Assembly: GCA_022575985.1 (NCBI GenBank)
Contig: JAKSXM010000147.1
Span: 25,144,001-25,208,000, forward strand
DNA from: Anagrus nilaparvatae
Taxonomy: Eukaryota > Arthropoda > Insecta > Hymenoptera > Mymaridae
Length of the DNA: 64,000 bases
Direction of reading: 5' to 3'
Part shown: positions 35,082-49,476 of the stretch, piece by piece
How the letters are laid out: each line of letters starts with the position of its first letter
Numbering within the stretch: the first letter of the stretch is position 1
Program-made: the position numbers and the translations under genes
Notes under the pieces: generated by a model
Seen by the model: the letters and a program-made list of their open reading frames with translations, nothing else
Database searches by the model: none
Told to the model about the DNA's origin: nothing

Positions 35082-37480
35082 CAGTCCAAAAGGCCTGAGA
35101 AATAAAAAAACAAGATATAAAAATTTAAATAGGTATCAAAAATATTGTTTTTTTAGAATCTTTGGATCCACTTTTATGAATTCATTTGAATTGGTTAAAA
35201 TTTTTATAAACCAATTTTACTAATAATGAGAGAATATTCTACGTAGAGAAAAACTTAAACAAATACGGCCCTTCAGGCCAGCGTAATTAAAAAACAAGAT
35301 ATAAATAAATTAAATAAGTATTAAAATTATTGTATATTTAGAAAAGGTGGATCCACTTTCATGAAACCATTTGAATAGGTTAAAATTTTTATAAAAGAAG
35401 TTTACTTATAATGAAAAAATATGTAAAATAGAGAAAAACCTTAACAAATACAGTCCAAAAGGCCTGAGAAATAAAAAAACAAGATATAAAAATTTAAATA
35501 GGTATCAAAAATATTGTTTTTTTAGAATCTTTGGATCTACTTGCATGAAACCATTTGAATTGGTTAAAATTTTTATAAACCTAATTTACTAATAATAAGA
35601 GAATATTCTACGTAGAGGAAAACTAAAACAAATACGGCCCTTCAGGCCAGCGTAATTAAAAAACAAGATATAAATAAATTAAATAAGTATTAAAATTATT
35701 GTATATTTAGAAAAGGTGGATCCACTTTCATGAAACCATTTGAATAGGTTAAAATTTTTATAAAACAAGTTTACTTATAATGAAAAAATATGTAAAATAG
35801 AGAAAAACCTTAACAAATACAGTCCAAAAAGCCTGAGAAATAAAAAAATAAGATATAAAAATTTAAATAGGTATCAAAAATATTGTATTGTTAGAATTTT
35901 TCGATCTACTTGCATGAAACCATTTGAATTGGTTAAAATTTTTATAAACCAATTTTACTAATAATGAGAGAATATTCTACGTAGAGAAAAACTTAAACAA
36001 ATACGCCCCACCAGGCCAGCCTAATTAAAAAACAAGATATACATAAATTAAATAAGTATTAAAATTATTGTATATTTAGAAAAGGTGGATCCACTTTCAT
36101 GAAACCATTTGAATTGGTTAAAATTTTTATAAAACAAGTTTACTTATAATGAAAAAATATGTAAAATAGAGAAAAACCTTAACAAATACAGTCCAAAAGG
36201 CCTGAGAAATAAAAAAACAAGATATAAAAATATAAATAGGTATCAAAAATATTGTATTTTTAGAATCATTGGATCCACTTTTATGAATTCATTTGAATTG
36301 GTTAAAATTTTTATAAACCAATTTTACTAATAATGAGAGAATATTTTACGTAGAGAAAAACTTAAACAAATACGGCCCTTCAGGCCAGCGTAATTAAAAA
36401 ACAAGATATAAATAAATTAAATAAGTATTAAAATTATTGTATATTTAGAAAAGGTGGATCCACTTTCATGAAACCATTTGAATAGGTTAAAATTTTTATA
36501 AAACAAGTTTACTTATAATGAAAAAATATGTAAAATAGAGAAAAACCTTAACAAATACAGTCCAAAAGGCCTGAGAAATAAAAAGACAAGATATAAAAAT
36601 TTAAATAGCTATCAAAAATATTGTATTTTTAGAATCTTTGGATCTACTTGCATGAAACCATTTGAATTGGTTAAAATTTTTATAAACCAAGTTTACTAAT
36701 AATAAGAGAATATTCTACGTAGAGGAAAACTAAAACAAATACGGCCCTTCAGGCCAGCGTAATTAAAAAACAAGATATAAATAAATTAAAAAAGTATTAA
36801 AATTATTGTATATTTAGAAAAGGTGGATCCACTTTCATGAAACCATTTGAATAGGTTAAAATTTTTATAAACCAATTTTACTAATAATGAGAGAATATTC
36901 TACGTAGAGAAAAACTTAAACAAATACGCCCCACCAGGCCAGCGTAATTAAAAAACAAGATATTAATAAATTAAATAAGTATTAATATTATTGTATATTT
37001 AGAAAAGGTGGATCCACTTTCATGAAACCATTTGAATAGGTTAAAATTTTTATAAAACAAGTTTAGTTATAATGAAAAAATATGTAAAATAGAGAAAAAC
37101 CTTAATAAATACAGTCCAAAAAGCCTGAGAAATAAAAAAACAAGATATAAAAATATAAATAGGTATCAAAAATATTGTATTTTTAGAATCTTTGGATCTA
37201 CTTGCTTGAAACCATTTGAATTGGTTAAAATTTTTATAAACCAAGTTTACTAATAATAAGAGAATATTCTACGTAGAGAAAAACTAAAACAAATACGGCC
37301 CACCAGGCCAGCGTAATTAAAAAACAAGATATTAATAAATTAAATAAGTATTAATATTATTATATATTTAGAAAAGGTGGATCCATTTTCATGAAACCAT
37401 TTGAATAGGTTAAAATTTTTATAAAACAAGTTTCCTTATAATGAAAAAATATGTAAAATAGAGAAAAACCTTAACAAATA
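35082..37480 (+). repeat. 2399-bp higher-order repeat (13 monomers), copy 1
   Basis: Rare marks in order: 'gttttttta' with 'gaattc', 'aaaagaag', 'aaacctaattt', 'tttttcgatc' (35901), 'cgccccaccagg' with 'ccagcctaatt', 'gatatacataaat', 'aatattttacg', 'aatagctatc', an A/B hybrid (36742-36926), 'agtttagttat', and 'ttattatatattt' with 'ggatccatttt'. All recur 2399 bp later. The length is an odd number of monomers because of the hybrid. Confidence 0.93.
36742..36926 (+). repeat. A/B hybrid monomer, copy 1
   Basis: A1 head (GC box, BamHI, 'gaataggtt') joined to a B5 tail ('ccaattttactaataatgag', 'tctacgtaga'), followed by another A box ('cgccccacc'). This is the reverse product of the B/A hybrids and puts two A boxes next to each other. 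Confidence 0.92.
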
Positions 37481-39879
37481 CAGTCCAAAAGGCCTGAGAA
37501 ATAAAAAAACAAGATATAAAAATTTAAATAGGTATCAAAAATATTGTTTTTTTAGAATCTTTGGATCCACTTTTATGAATTCATTTGAATTGGTTAAAAT
37601 TTTTATAAACCAATTTTACTAATAATGAGAGAATATTCTACGTAGAGAAAAACTTAAACAAATACGGCCCTTCAGGCCAGCGTAATTAAAAAACAAGATA
37701 TAAATAAATTAAATAAGTATTAAAATTATTGTATATTTAGAAAAGGTGGATCCACTTTCATGAAACCATTTGAATAGGTTAAAATTTTTATAAAAGAAGT
37801 TTACTTATAATGAAAAAATATGTAAAATAGAGAAAAACCTTAACAAATACAGTCCAAAAGGCCTGAGAAATAAAAAAACAAGATATAAAAATTTAAATAG
37901 GTATCAAAAATATTGTTTTTTTAGAATCTTTGGATCTACTTGCATGAAACCATTTGAATTGGTTAAAATTTTTATAAACCTAATTTACTAATAATAAGAG
38001 AATATTCTACGTAGAGGAAAACTAAAACAAATACGGCCCTTCAGGCCAGCGTAATTAAAAAACAAGATATAAATAAATTAAATAAGTATTAAAATTATTG
38101 TATATTTAGAAAAGGTGGATCCACTTTCATGAAACCATTTGAATAGGTTAAAATTTTTATAAAACAAGTTTACTTATAATGAAAAAATATGTAAAATAGA
38201 GAAAAACCTTAACAAATACAGTCCAAAAAGCCTGAGAAATAAAAAAATAAGATATAAAAATTTAAATAGGTATCAAAAATATTGTATTGTTAGAATTTTT
38301 CGATCTACTTGCATGAAACCATTTGAATTGGTTAAAATTTTTATAAACCAATTTTACTAATAATGAGAGAATATTCTACGTAGAGAAAAACTTAAACAAA
38401 TACGCCCCACCAGGCCAGCCTAATTAAAAAACAAGATATACATAAATTAAATAAGTATTAAAATTATTGTATATTTAGAAAAGGTGGATCCACTTTCATG
38501 AAACCATTTGAATTGGTTAAAATTTTTATAAAACAAGTTTACTTATAATGAAAAAATATGTAAAATAGAGAAAAACCTTAACAAATACAGTCCAAAAGGC
38601 CTGAGAAATAAAAAAACAAGATATAAAAATATAAATAGGTATCAAAAATATTGTATTTTTAGAATCATTGGATCCACTTTTATGAATTCATTTGAATTGG
38701 TTAAAATTTTTATAAACCAATTTTACTAATAATGAGAGAATATTTTACGTAGAGAAAAACTTAAACAAATACGGCCCTTCAGGCCAGCGTAATTAAAAAA
38801 CAAGATATAAATAAATTAAATAAGTATTAAAATTATTGTATATTTAGAAAAGGTGGATCCACTTTCATGAAACCATTTGAATAGGTTAAAATTTTTATAA
38901 AACAAGTTTACTTATAATGAAAAAATATGTAAAATAGAGAAAAACCTTAACAAATACAGTCCAAAAGGCCTGAGAAATAAAAAAACAAGATATAAAAATT
39001 TAAATAGCTATCAAAAATATTGTATTTTTAGAATCTTTGGATCTACTTGCATGAAACCATTTGAATTGGTTAAAATTTTTATAAACCAAGTTTACTAATA
39101 ATAAGAGAATATTCTACGTAGAGGAAAACTAAAACAAATACGGCCCTTCAGGCCAGCGTAATTAAAAAACAAGATATAAATAAATTAAAAAAGTATTAAA
39201 ATTATTGTATATTTAGAAAAGGTGGATCCACTTTCATGAAACCATTTGAATAGGTTAAAATTTTTATAAACCAATTTTACTAATAATGAGAGAATATTCT
39301 ACGTAGAGAAAAACTTAAACAAATACGCCCCACCAGGCCAGCGTAATTAAAAAACAAGATATTAATAAATTAAATAAGTATTAATATTATTGTATATTTA
39401 GAAAAGGTGGATCCACTTTCATGAAACCATTTGAATAGGTTAAAATTTTTATAAAACAAGTTTAGTTATAATGAAAAAATATGTAAAATAGAGAAAAACC
39501 TTAATAAATACAGTCCAAAAAGCCTGAGAAATAAAAAAACAAGATATAAAAATATAAATAGGTATCAAAAATATTGTATTTTTAGAATCTTTGGATCTAC
39601 TTGCTTGAAACCATTTGAATTGGTTAAAATTTTTATAAACCAAGTTTACTAATAATAAGAGAATATTCTACGTAGAGAAAAACTAAAACAAATACGGCCC
39701 ACCAGGCCAGCGTAATTAAAAAACAAGATATTAATAAATTAAATAAGTATTAATATTATTATATATTTAGAAAAGGTGGATCCATTTTCATGAAACCATT
39801 TGAATAGGTTAAAATTTTTATAAAACAAGTTTACTTATAATGAAAAAATATGTAAAATAGAGAAAAACCTTAACAAATA
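37481..39879 (+). repeat. 2399-bp higher-order repeat, copy 2
   Basis: It repeats copy 1 with very few differences: 'aaaaaaac' for 'aaaagac' near 38981, and at its end 'agtttacttat' where copy 1 has 'agtttccttat'. Such similarity over 2.4 kb indicates a recent duplication. Confidence 0.94.
39141..39325 (+). repeat. A/B hybrid monomer, copy 2
   Basis: Same junction as 36742-36926, duplicated with the 2399-bp unit. Confidence 0.92.
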
Positions 39880-41909
39880 CAGTCCAAAAGGCCTGAGAAA
39901 TAAAAAAACAAGATATAAAAATTTAAATAGGTATCAAAAATATTGTATTTTTAGAATCTTTGGATCCACTTTTATGAATTCATTTGAATTGGTTAAAATT
40001 TTTATAAACCAATTTTACTAATAATGAGAGAATATTCTACGTAGAGAAAAACTTAAACAAATACGCCCCACCAGGCCAGCGTAATTAAAAAACAAGATAT
40101 ACATAAATTGAATAAGTATTAAAATTATTGTATATTTAGAAAAGGTGGATCCGCTTTCATGAAACCATTTGAATAGGTTAAAATTTTTATAAAACAAGTT
40201 TAGTTATAATGAAAAAATATGTAAAATAGAGAAAAACCTTAACAAATACAGTCCAAAAAGCCTGAGAAATAAAAAAATAAGATATAAAAATTTAAATAGG
40301 TATCAAAAATATTGTATTGTTAGAATTTTTCGATCTACTTGCATGAAACCATTTGAATTGGTTAAAATTTTTATAAACCAATTTTACTAATAATGAGAGA
40401 ATATTCTACGTAGAGAAAAACTTAAACAAATACGCCCCACCAGGCCAGCCTAATTAAAAAACAAGATATACATAAATTAAATAAGTATTAAAATTATTGT
40501 ATATTTAGAAAAGGTGGATCCACTTTCATGAAACCATTTGAATTGGTTAAAATTTTTATAAAACAAGTTTACTTATAATGAAAAAATATGTAAAATAGAG
40601 AAAAACCTTAACAAATACAGTCCAAAAGGCCTGAGAAATAAAAAAACAAGATATAAAAATATAAATAGGTATCAAAAATATTGTATTTTTAGAATCATTG
40701 GATCCACTTTTATGAATTCATTTGAATTGGTTAAAATTTTTATAAACCAATTTTACTAATAATGAGAGAATATTTTACGTAGAGAAAAACTTAAACAAAT
40801 ACGGCCCTTCAGGCCAGCGTAATTAAAAAACAAGATATAAATAAATTAAATAAGTATTAAAATTATTGTATATTTAGAAAAGGTGGATCCACTTTCATGA
40901 AACCATTTGAATAGGTTAAAATTTTTATAAAACAAGTTTACTTATAATGAAAAAATATGTAAAATAGAGAAAAACCTTAACAAATACAGTCCAAAAGGCC
41001 TGAGAAATAAAAAAACAAGATATAAAAATTTAAATAGCTATCAAAAATATTGTATTTTTAGAATCTTTGGATCTACTTGCATGAAACCATTTGAATTGGT
41101 TAAAATTTTTATAAACCAAGTTTACTAATAATAAGAGAATATTCTACGTAGAGGAAAACTAAAACAAATACGGCCCTTCAGGCCAGCGTAATTAAAAAAC
41201 AAGATATAAATAAATTAAAAAAGTATTAAAATTATTGTATATTTAGAAAAGGTGGATCCACTTTCATGAAACCATTTGAATAGGTTAAAATTTTTATAAA
41301 CCAATTTTACTAATAATGAGAGAATATTCTACGTAGAGAAAAACTTAAACAAATACGCCCCACCAGGCCAGCGTAATTAAAAAACAAGATATTAATAAAT
41401 TAAATAAGTATTAATATTATTGTATATTTAGAAAAGGTGGATCCACTTTCATGAAACCATTTGAATAGGTTAAAATTTTTATAAAACAAGTTTAGTTATA
41501 ATGAAAAAATATGTAAAATAGAGAAAAACCTTAATAAATACAGTCCAAAAAGCCTGAGAAATAAAAAAACAAGATATAAAAATATAAATAGGTATCAAAA
41601 ATATTGTATTTTTAGAATCTTTGGATCTACTTGCTTGAAACCATTTGAATTGGTTAAAATTTTTATAAACCAAGTTTACTAATAATAAGAGAATATTCTA
41701 CGTAGAGAAAAACTAAAACAAATACGGCCCACCAGGCCAGCGTAATTAAAAAACAAGATATTAATAAATTAAATAAGTATTAATATTATTATATATTTAG
41801 AAAAGGTGGATCCATTTTCATGAAACCATTTGAATAGGTTAAAATTTTTATAAAACAAGTTTACTTATAATGAAAAAATATGTAAAATAGAGAAAAACCT
41901 TAACAAATA
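39880..41909 (+). repeat. 2030-bp shortened higher-order repeat (11 monomers), copy 3
   Basis: It begins with the same 'gaattc' B, then goes through an A with 'cataaattgaataag', 'ggatccgcttt' and 'agtttagttat' directly to the 'tttttcgatc' B (40330). The A1('aaaagaag')-B('aaacctaattt') pair present in copies 1 and 2 is missing. The loss is 369 bp, one dimer. Confidence 0.93.
41171..41355 (+). repeat. A/B hybrid monomer, copy 3
   Basis: Same junction as at 36742 and 39141, carried by the shortened unit. Confidence 0.92.
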
Positions 41910-42278
41910 CAGTCCAAAAGGCCTGAGAAATAAAAAAACAAGATATAAAAATTTAAATAGGTATCAAAAATATTGTATTTTTAGAATCTTTGGATCCACT
42001 TTTATGAATTCATTTGAATTGGTTAAAATTTTTATAAACCAATTTTACTAATAATGAGAGAATATTCTACGTAGAGAAAAACTTAAACAAATACGCCCCA
42101 CCAGGCCAGCGTAATTAAAAAACAAGATATACATAAATTGAATAAGTATTAAAATTATTGTATATTTAGAAAAGGTGGATCCGCTTTCATGAAACCATTT
42201 GAATAGGTTAAAATTTTTATAAAACAAGTTTAGTTATAATGAAAAAATATGTAAAATAGAGAAAAACCTTAACAAATA
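41910..42278 (+). repeat. First dimer of a fourth central unit (truncated)
   Basis: It repeats 39880-40248, with 'cataaattgaataag' at 2030-bp offset (40101 and 42131), then stops at the next B box. Past this point the flank-type families resume, so 42279 is a boundary between array domains. Confidence 0.88.
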
Positions 42279-45045
42279 CAGTCCAAAAGGCCTGAGAAAT
42301 AAAAAACAAGATATAAAAATATAAATAGGTATGAAAAATATTGTATTTTTAGAATCATTGGATCTACTTGCTTGAAACCATTTGAATTGGTTAAAATTTT
42401 TATAAACCAAGTTTACTAATAATAAGAGAATATTCTACGTAGAGGAAAACTAAAACAAATACGGCCCACCGGGCCAGCGTAATTAAAAAACAAGATATAA
42501 ATAAATTAAATAAGTATTAAAATTATTGTATATTTAGAAAAGGTGGATCCACTTTCATGAAACCATTTGAATAGGTTAAAATTTTTATAAAACAAGTTTA
42601 CTTATAATGAAAAAATATGTAAAATAGAGAAAAACCTTAACAAATACAGTCCAAAAGGCCTGAGAAATAAAAAAACAAGATATAAAAATTTAAATAGGTA
42701 TCAAAAATATTGTATTTTTAGAATCTTTGGATCTACTTGTATGAAACCATTTGAATTGGTTAAAATTTTTATAAACCAAGTTTACTAATAATAAGAGAAT
42801 ATTCTACGTAGAGGAAAACTAAAACAAATACGGCCCACCGGGCCAGCGTAATTAAAAAACAAGATATAAATAAATTAAATAAGTATTAAAATTATTGTAT
42901 ATTTAGAAAAGGTGGATCCACTTTCATGAAACCATTTGAATAGGTTAAAATTTTTATAAAACAAGTTTACTTATAATGAAAAAATATGTAAAATAGAGAA
43001 AAACCTTAACAAATACAGTCCAAAAGGCCTGAGAAATAAAAGAACAAGATATAAAAATTTAAATAGGTATCAAAAATATTGTATTTTTAGAATCTTTGGA
43101 TCTACTTGCATGAAACCATTTGAATTGGTTAAAATTTTTATAAACCAAATTTACTAATAATAAGAGACTATTCTACGTAGAGGAAAACTAAAACAAATAC
43201 GGCCCTTCAGGCCAGCGTAATTAAAAAACAAGATATAAATAAATTAAATAAGTATTAAAATTATTGTATATTTAGAAAAGGTGGATCCACTTTCATGAAA
43301 CCATTTGAATAGGTTAAAACTTTTATAAAACAAGTTTACTTATAATGAAAAAATATGTAAAATAGAGAAAAACCTTAACAAATACAGTCCAAAAGGCCTG
43401 AGAAATAAAAAAACAAGATATAAAAATATAAATAGGTATCAAAAATATTGTATTTTTAGAATCATTGGATCTACTTGCTTGAAACCATTTGAATTGGTTA
43501 AAATTTTTATAAACCAAGTTTACTAATAATAAGAGCATATTCTATGTAGAGTAAAACTAAAACAAATACGGCCCACCAGGCCAGCGTAATTAAAAAACAA
43601 GATATAAATAATTTAATTAAGTATTAAAATTATTGTATATTTAGAAAAGGTGGATCCACTTTCATGAAACCATTTGAATTGGTTAAAATTCTTTTAAACC
43701 AAGTTTACTTATAATAGAAAAATATATAAAATAGAGAAAAACTTAAACAAATACAGTCCAAAAGGCCTGAGAAATAAAAAAACATAATATAAAAAATTTA
43801 AATAGGTATCAAAATTATTGTATTTTTATAAACGTTGGATCCACTTGCATGAAACCATTTGAATAGGTTAAAATTTTTATAAACCAAGTTTACTAATAAT
43901 AAGAGAATATTCTACGTAGAGGAAAACTAAAACAAATACGGCCCTTCAGGCCAGCGTAATTAAAAAACAAGATATAAATAAATTAAATAAGTACTAAAAT
44001 TATTGTATATTTAGAAAAGGTGGATCCACTTTCATGAAACCATTTGAATAGGTTAAAATTTTTATAAAACAAGTTTACTTATAATGAAAAAATATGTAAA
44101 ATAGAGAAAAACCTTAACAAATACAGTCCAAAAGGCCTGAGAAATAAAAAAACAAGATATAAAAATATAAATAGGTACCAAAATATTGTATTTTTAGAAT
44201 CATTGGATCTACTTGCTTGAAACCATTTGAATTGGTTAAAATTTTTATAAACCAAGTTTACTAATAATAAGAGAATATTCTATGTAGAGTAAAACTAAAA
44301 CAAATACGGCCCACCAGGCCAGCGTAATTAAAAAACAAGATATAAATAATTTAATTAAGTATTAAAATTATTGTATATTTAGAAAAGGTGGATCCACTTT
44401 CATGAAACCATTTGAATTGGTTAAAATTCTTTTAAACCAAGTTTACTTATAATAGAAAAATATATAAAATAGAGAAAAACTTAAACAAATACAGTCCAAA
44501 AGGCCTGAGAAATAAAAAAACATAATATAAAAAATTTAAATAGGTATCAAAATTATTGTATTTTTATAAACGTTGGATCCACTTGCATGAAACCATTTGA
44601 ATAGGTTAAAATTTTTATAAACCAAGTTTACTAATAATAAGAAAATATTCTACGTAGAGGAAAACTAAAACAAATACGGCCCTTCAGGCCAGCGTAATTA
44701 AAAAACAAGATATAAATAAATTAAATAAGTATTAAAATTATTGTATATTTAGAAAAGGTGGATCCACTTTCATGAAACCATTTGAATAGGTTAAAATTTT
44801 TATAAAACAAGTTTACTTATAATGAAAAAATATGTAAAATAGAGAAAAACCTTAACAAATACAGTCCAAAAGGCCTGAGAAATAAAAAAACAAGATATAA
44901 AAATTTAAATAGGTATCAAAAATATTGTATTTTTAGAATCTTTGGATCTACTTGCATGAAACCATTTGAATTGGTTAAAATTTTTATAAACCAAGTTTAC
45001 TAATAATAAGAGAATATTCTACGTAGAGGAAAACTAAAACAAATA
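42279..45045 (+). repeat. Return of flank-type repeats with two tetramers
   Basis: Order: B3*-like with one A fewer in its A-tract ('ataaaaaacaag', about 42299), A1(ggg)-B6, A1(ggg)-B2, then two 739-bp A1-B3-A2-B1 tetramers including 'ggtaccaaaatattg' (44175), A1-B6. From 43.0 kb this follows 3.7-5.5 kb monomer by monomer. No gene is present. Confidence 0.87.
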
Positions 45046-46153
45046 CGGCCCACCGGGCCAGCGTAATTAAAAAACAAGATATAAATAAATTAAATAAGTA
45101 TTAAAATTATTGTATATTTAGAAAAGGTGGATCCACTTTCATGAAACCATTTGAATAGGTTAAAATTTTTAAAAAACAAGTTTACTTATAATGAAAAAAT
45201 ATGTAAAATAGAGAAAAACCTTAACAAATACAGTCCAAAAGGCCTGAGAAATAAAAAAACAAGATATAAAAATATAAATAGGTATGAAAAATATTGTATT
45301 TTTAGAATCATTGGATCTACTTGCTTGAAACCATTTAAATTGGTTAAAATTTTTATATACCAAGTTTACTAATAATAAGAGAATATTCTATGTAGAGTAA
45401 AACTAAAACAAATACGGCCCACCAGGCCAGCGTAATTAAAAAACAAGATATAAATAATTTAATTAAGTATTAAAATTATTGTATATTTAGAAAAGGTGGA
45501 TCCACTTTCATGAAACCATTTGAATTGGTTAAAATTCTTTTAAACCAAGTTTACTTATAATAGAAAAATATATAAAATAGAGAAAAACTTAAACAAATAC
45601 AGTCCAAAAGGCCTGAGAAATAAAAAAACATAATATAAAAAATTTAAATAGGTATCAAAATTATTGTATTTTTATAAACGTTGGATCCACTTGCATGAAA
45701 CCATTTGAATAGGTTAAAATTTTTATAAACCATGTTTACTAATAATAAGAGAATATTCTACGTAGAGGAAAACTAAAACAAATACGGCCCTTCAGGCCAG
45801 CGTAATTAAAAAACAAGATATAAATAAATTAAATAAGTATTAAAATTATTGTATATTTAGAAAAGGTGGATCCACTTTCATGAAACCATTTGAATAGGTT
45901 AAAATTTTTATAAAACAAGTTTACTTATAATGAAAAAATATGTAAAATAGAGAAAAACCTTAACAAATACAGTCCAAAAGGCCTGAGAAATAAAAAAACA
46001 AGATATAAAAATTTAAATAGGTATCAAAAATATTGTATTTTTAGAATCTTTGGATCCACTTTTATGAATTCATTTGAATTGGTTAAAATTTTTATAAACC
46101 AATTTTACTAATAATGAGAGAATATTCTACGTAGAGAAAAACTTAAACAAATA
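45046..46153 (+). repeat. 1108-bp hexamer, copy 6
   Basis: All hexamer marks are present. A private change 'catttaaattgg' for 'catttgaattgg' lies near 45336, and the final B has 'attgtatttttag', not 'attgtaattttag'. As at 12366, it is followed by A1-B7. Confidence 0.9.
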
Positions 46154-47814
46154 CGGCCCTTCAGGCCAGCGTAATTAAAAAACAAGATATAAATAAATTA
46201 AATAAGTATTAAAATTATTGTATATTTAGAAAAGGTGGATCCACTTTCATGAAACCATTTGAATAGGTTAAAATTTTTATAAAACAAGTTTACTTATAAT
46301 GAAAAAATATGTAAAATAGAGAAAAACCTTAACAAATACAGTCCAAAAGGCCTGAGAAATAAAAAAACAAGATATAAAAATTTTAATAGGTATCAAATAT
46401 ATTGTATTTTTAGAATCTTTGGATCTACTTGCTTGAAACCATTTGAATTGGTTAAAATTTTTATAAACCAAATTTACTAATAATAAGAGAATATTCTACG
46501 TAGAGGAAAACTAAAACAAATACGGCCCTTCAGGCCAGCGTAATTAAAAAACAAGATATAAATAAATTAAATAAGTATTAAAATTATTGTATATTTAGAA
46601 AAGGTGGATCCACTTTCATGAAACCATTTGAATAGGTTAAAATTTTTATAAAACAAGTTTACTTATAATGAAAAAATATGTAAAATAGAGAAAAACCTTA
46701 ACAAATACAGTCCAAAAAGCCTGAGAAATAAAAAAACAAGATATAAAAATTTAAATAGGTATCAAAAATATTGTATTTTTAGAATCTTTGGATCTACTTG
46801 CTTGAAACCATTTGAATTGGTTAAAATTTTTATAAACCAAGTTTACTAATAATAAGAGAATATTCTATGTAGAGTAAAACTAAAACAAATACGGCCCACC
46901 AGGCCAGCGTAATTAAAAAACAAGATATAAATAATTTAATTAAGTATTAAAATTATTGTATATTTAGAAAAGGTGGATCCACTTTCATGAAACCATTTGA
47001 ATTGGTTAAAATTCTTTTAAACCAAGTTTACTTATAATAGAAAAATATATAAAATAGAGAAAAACTTAAACAAATACAGTCCAAAAGGCCTGAGAAATAA
47101 AAAAACATAATATAAAAATTTAAATAGGTATCAAAATTATTGTATTTTTATAAACGTTGGATCCACTTGCATGAAACCATTTGAATAGGTTAAAATTTTT
47201 ATAAACCAAGTTTACTAATAATAAGAGAATATTCTACGTAGAGGAAAACTAAAACAAATACGGCGCTTCAGGCCAGCGTAATTAAAAAACAAGATATAAA
47301 TAAATTAAATAAGTATTAAAATTATTGTATATTTAGAAAAGGTGGATCCACTTTCATGAAACCATTTGAATAGGTTAAAATTTTTATAAAACAAGTTTAC
47401 TTATAATGAAAAAATATGTAAAATAGAGAAAAACCTTAACAAATACAGTCCAAAAGGCCTGAGAAATAAAAAAACAAGATATAAAAATTTAAATAGGTAT
47501 CAAAAATATTGTATTTTTAGAATCTTTGGATCTACTTGCATGAAACCATTTGAATTGGTTAAAATTTTTATAAACCAAGTTTACTAATAATAAGAGAATA
47601 TTCTACGTAGAGGAAAACTAAAACAAATACGGCCCACCGGGCCAGCGTAATTAAAAAACAAGATATAAATAAATTAAATAAGTATTAAAATTATTGTATA
47701 TTTAGAAAAGGTGGATCCACTTTCATGAAACCATTTGAATAGGTTAAAATTTTTATAAAACAAGTTTACTTATAATGAAAAAATATGTAAAATAGAGAAA
47801 AACCTTAACAAATA
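46154..47814 (+). repeat. B7 linker, A2-B1 and B6 dimers
   Basis: Order: A1-B7, A1-B6-like ('aaaaagcctgag'), A2-B1, A1-B6, A1(ggg). It parallels 12366-13.47 kb but lacks the 'aaatacgtatt' mark, so that change arose after the two lineages split. One A1 box reads 'cggcgcttcagg' (47264). No gene is present. Confidence 0.85.
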
Positions 47815-49476
47815 CAGTCCAAAAGGCCTGAGAAATAAAAGAACAAGATATAAAAATTTAAATAGGTATCAAAAATATTGTATTTTTAGAATCTTTGGAT
47901 CTACTTGCATGAAACCATTTGAATTGGTTAAAATTTTTATAAACCAAATTTACTAATAATAAGAGACTATTCTACGTAGAGGAAAACTAAAACAAATACG
48001 GCCCTTCAGGCCAGCGTAATTAAAAAACAAGATATAAATAAATTAAATAAGTATTAAAATTATTGTATATTTAGAAAAGGTGGATCCACTTTCATGAAAC
48101 CATTTGAATAGGTTAAAATTTTTATAAAACAAGTTTACTTATAATGAAAAAATATGTAAAATAGAGAAAAACCTAAACAAATACAGTCAAAAAGGCCTGA
48201 GCAATAAAAAAACAAGATATAAAAAATTTAATTAGGTATCAAAATTATTGTATTTTTATAAACGTTGGATCTACTTGCATAAAACCATTTGAAATGGTTA
48301 AAATTTTTATAAACCAAATTTACTAATAATAAGAGAATATTCTACGTAGAGGAAAACTAAAACAAATACGGCCCTTCAGGCCAGCGTAATTAAAAAACAA
48401 GATATAAATAAATTAAATAAGTATTAAAATTATTGTATATTTAGAAAAGGTGGATCCACTTTCATGAAACCATTTGAATAGGTTAAAATTTTTATAAAAC
48501 AAGTTTACTTATAATGAAAAAATATGTAAAATAGAGAAAAACCTAAACAAATACAGTCAAAAAGGCCTGAGCAATAAAAAAACAAGATATAAAAAATTTA
48601 ATTAGGTATCAAAATTATTGTATTTTTATAAACGTTGGATCTACTTGCATAAAACCATTTGAAATGGTTAAAATTTTTATAAACCAAATTTACTAATAAT
48701 AAGAGAATATTCTACGTAGAGGAAAACTAAAACAAATACGGCCCTTCAGGCCAGCGTAATTAAAAAACAAGATATAAATAAATTAAATAAGTATTAAAAT
48801 TATTGTATATTTAGAAAAGGTGGATCCACTTTCATGAAACCATTTGAATAGGTTAAAATTTTTATAAAACAAGTTTACTTATAATGAAAAAATATGTAAA
48901 ATAGAGAAAAACCTTAACAAATACAGTCCAAAAGGCCTGAGAAATAAAGAAACAAGATATAATAATTTAAATAGGTATCAAAAATATTGTATTTTTAGAA
49001 TCTTTGGATCCACTTTTATGAATTCATTTGAATTGGTTAAAATTTTTATAAACCAATTTTACTAATAATGAGAGAATATTCTACGTAGAGAAAAACTTAA
49101 ACAAATACGGCCCTTCAGGCCAGCGTAATTAAAAAACAAGATATAAATAAATTAAATAAGTATTAAAATTATTGTATATTTAGAAAAGGTGGATCCACTT
49201 TCATGAAACCATTTGAATAGGTTAAAATTTTTATAAAACAAGTTTACTTATAATGAAAAAATATGTAAAATAGAAAAAAACTTTAACAAATACAGTCCAA
49301 AAAGCCTGAGAAATAAAAAAACAAGATATAAAAATTTAAATAGGTATCAAAAATATTGTATTTTTAGAATCTTTGGATTTACTTGCATGAAACCATTTGA
49401 ATTGGTTAAAATTTTTATAAACCAAGTTTACTAATAATAAGAGAATATTCTACGTAGAGGAAAACTAAAACAAATA
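47815..49476 (+). repeat. B2-(A1-B4)2-A1-B5-A1-B(ggattt) module, second 1662-bp copy
   Basis: It has exactly the same length and order as 20676-22337. B4 monomers lie at 48184-48368 and 48554-48738, and both have the intact 8-bp-arm inverted repeat. It ends with 'agaaaaaaactttaac' and 'ggatttacttg'. Confidence 0.92.
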
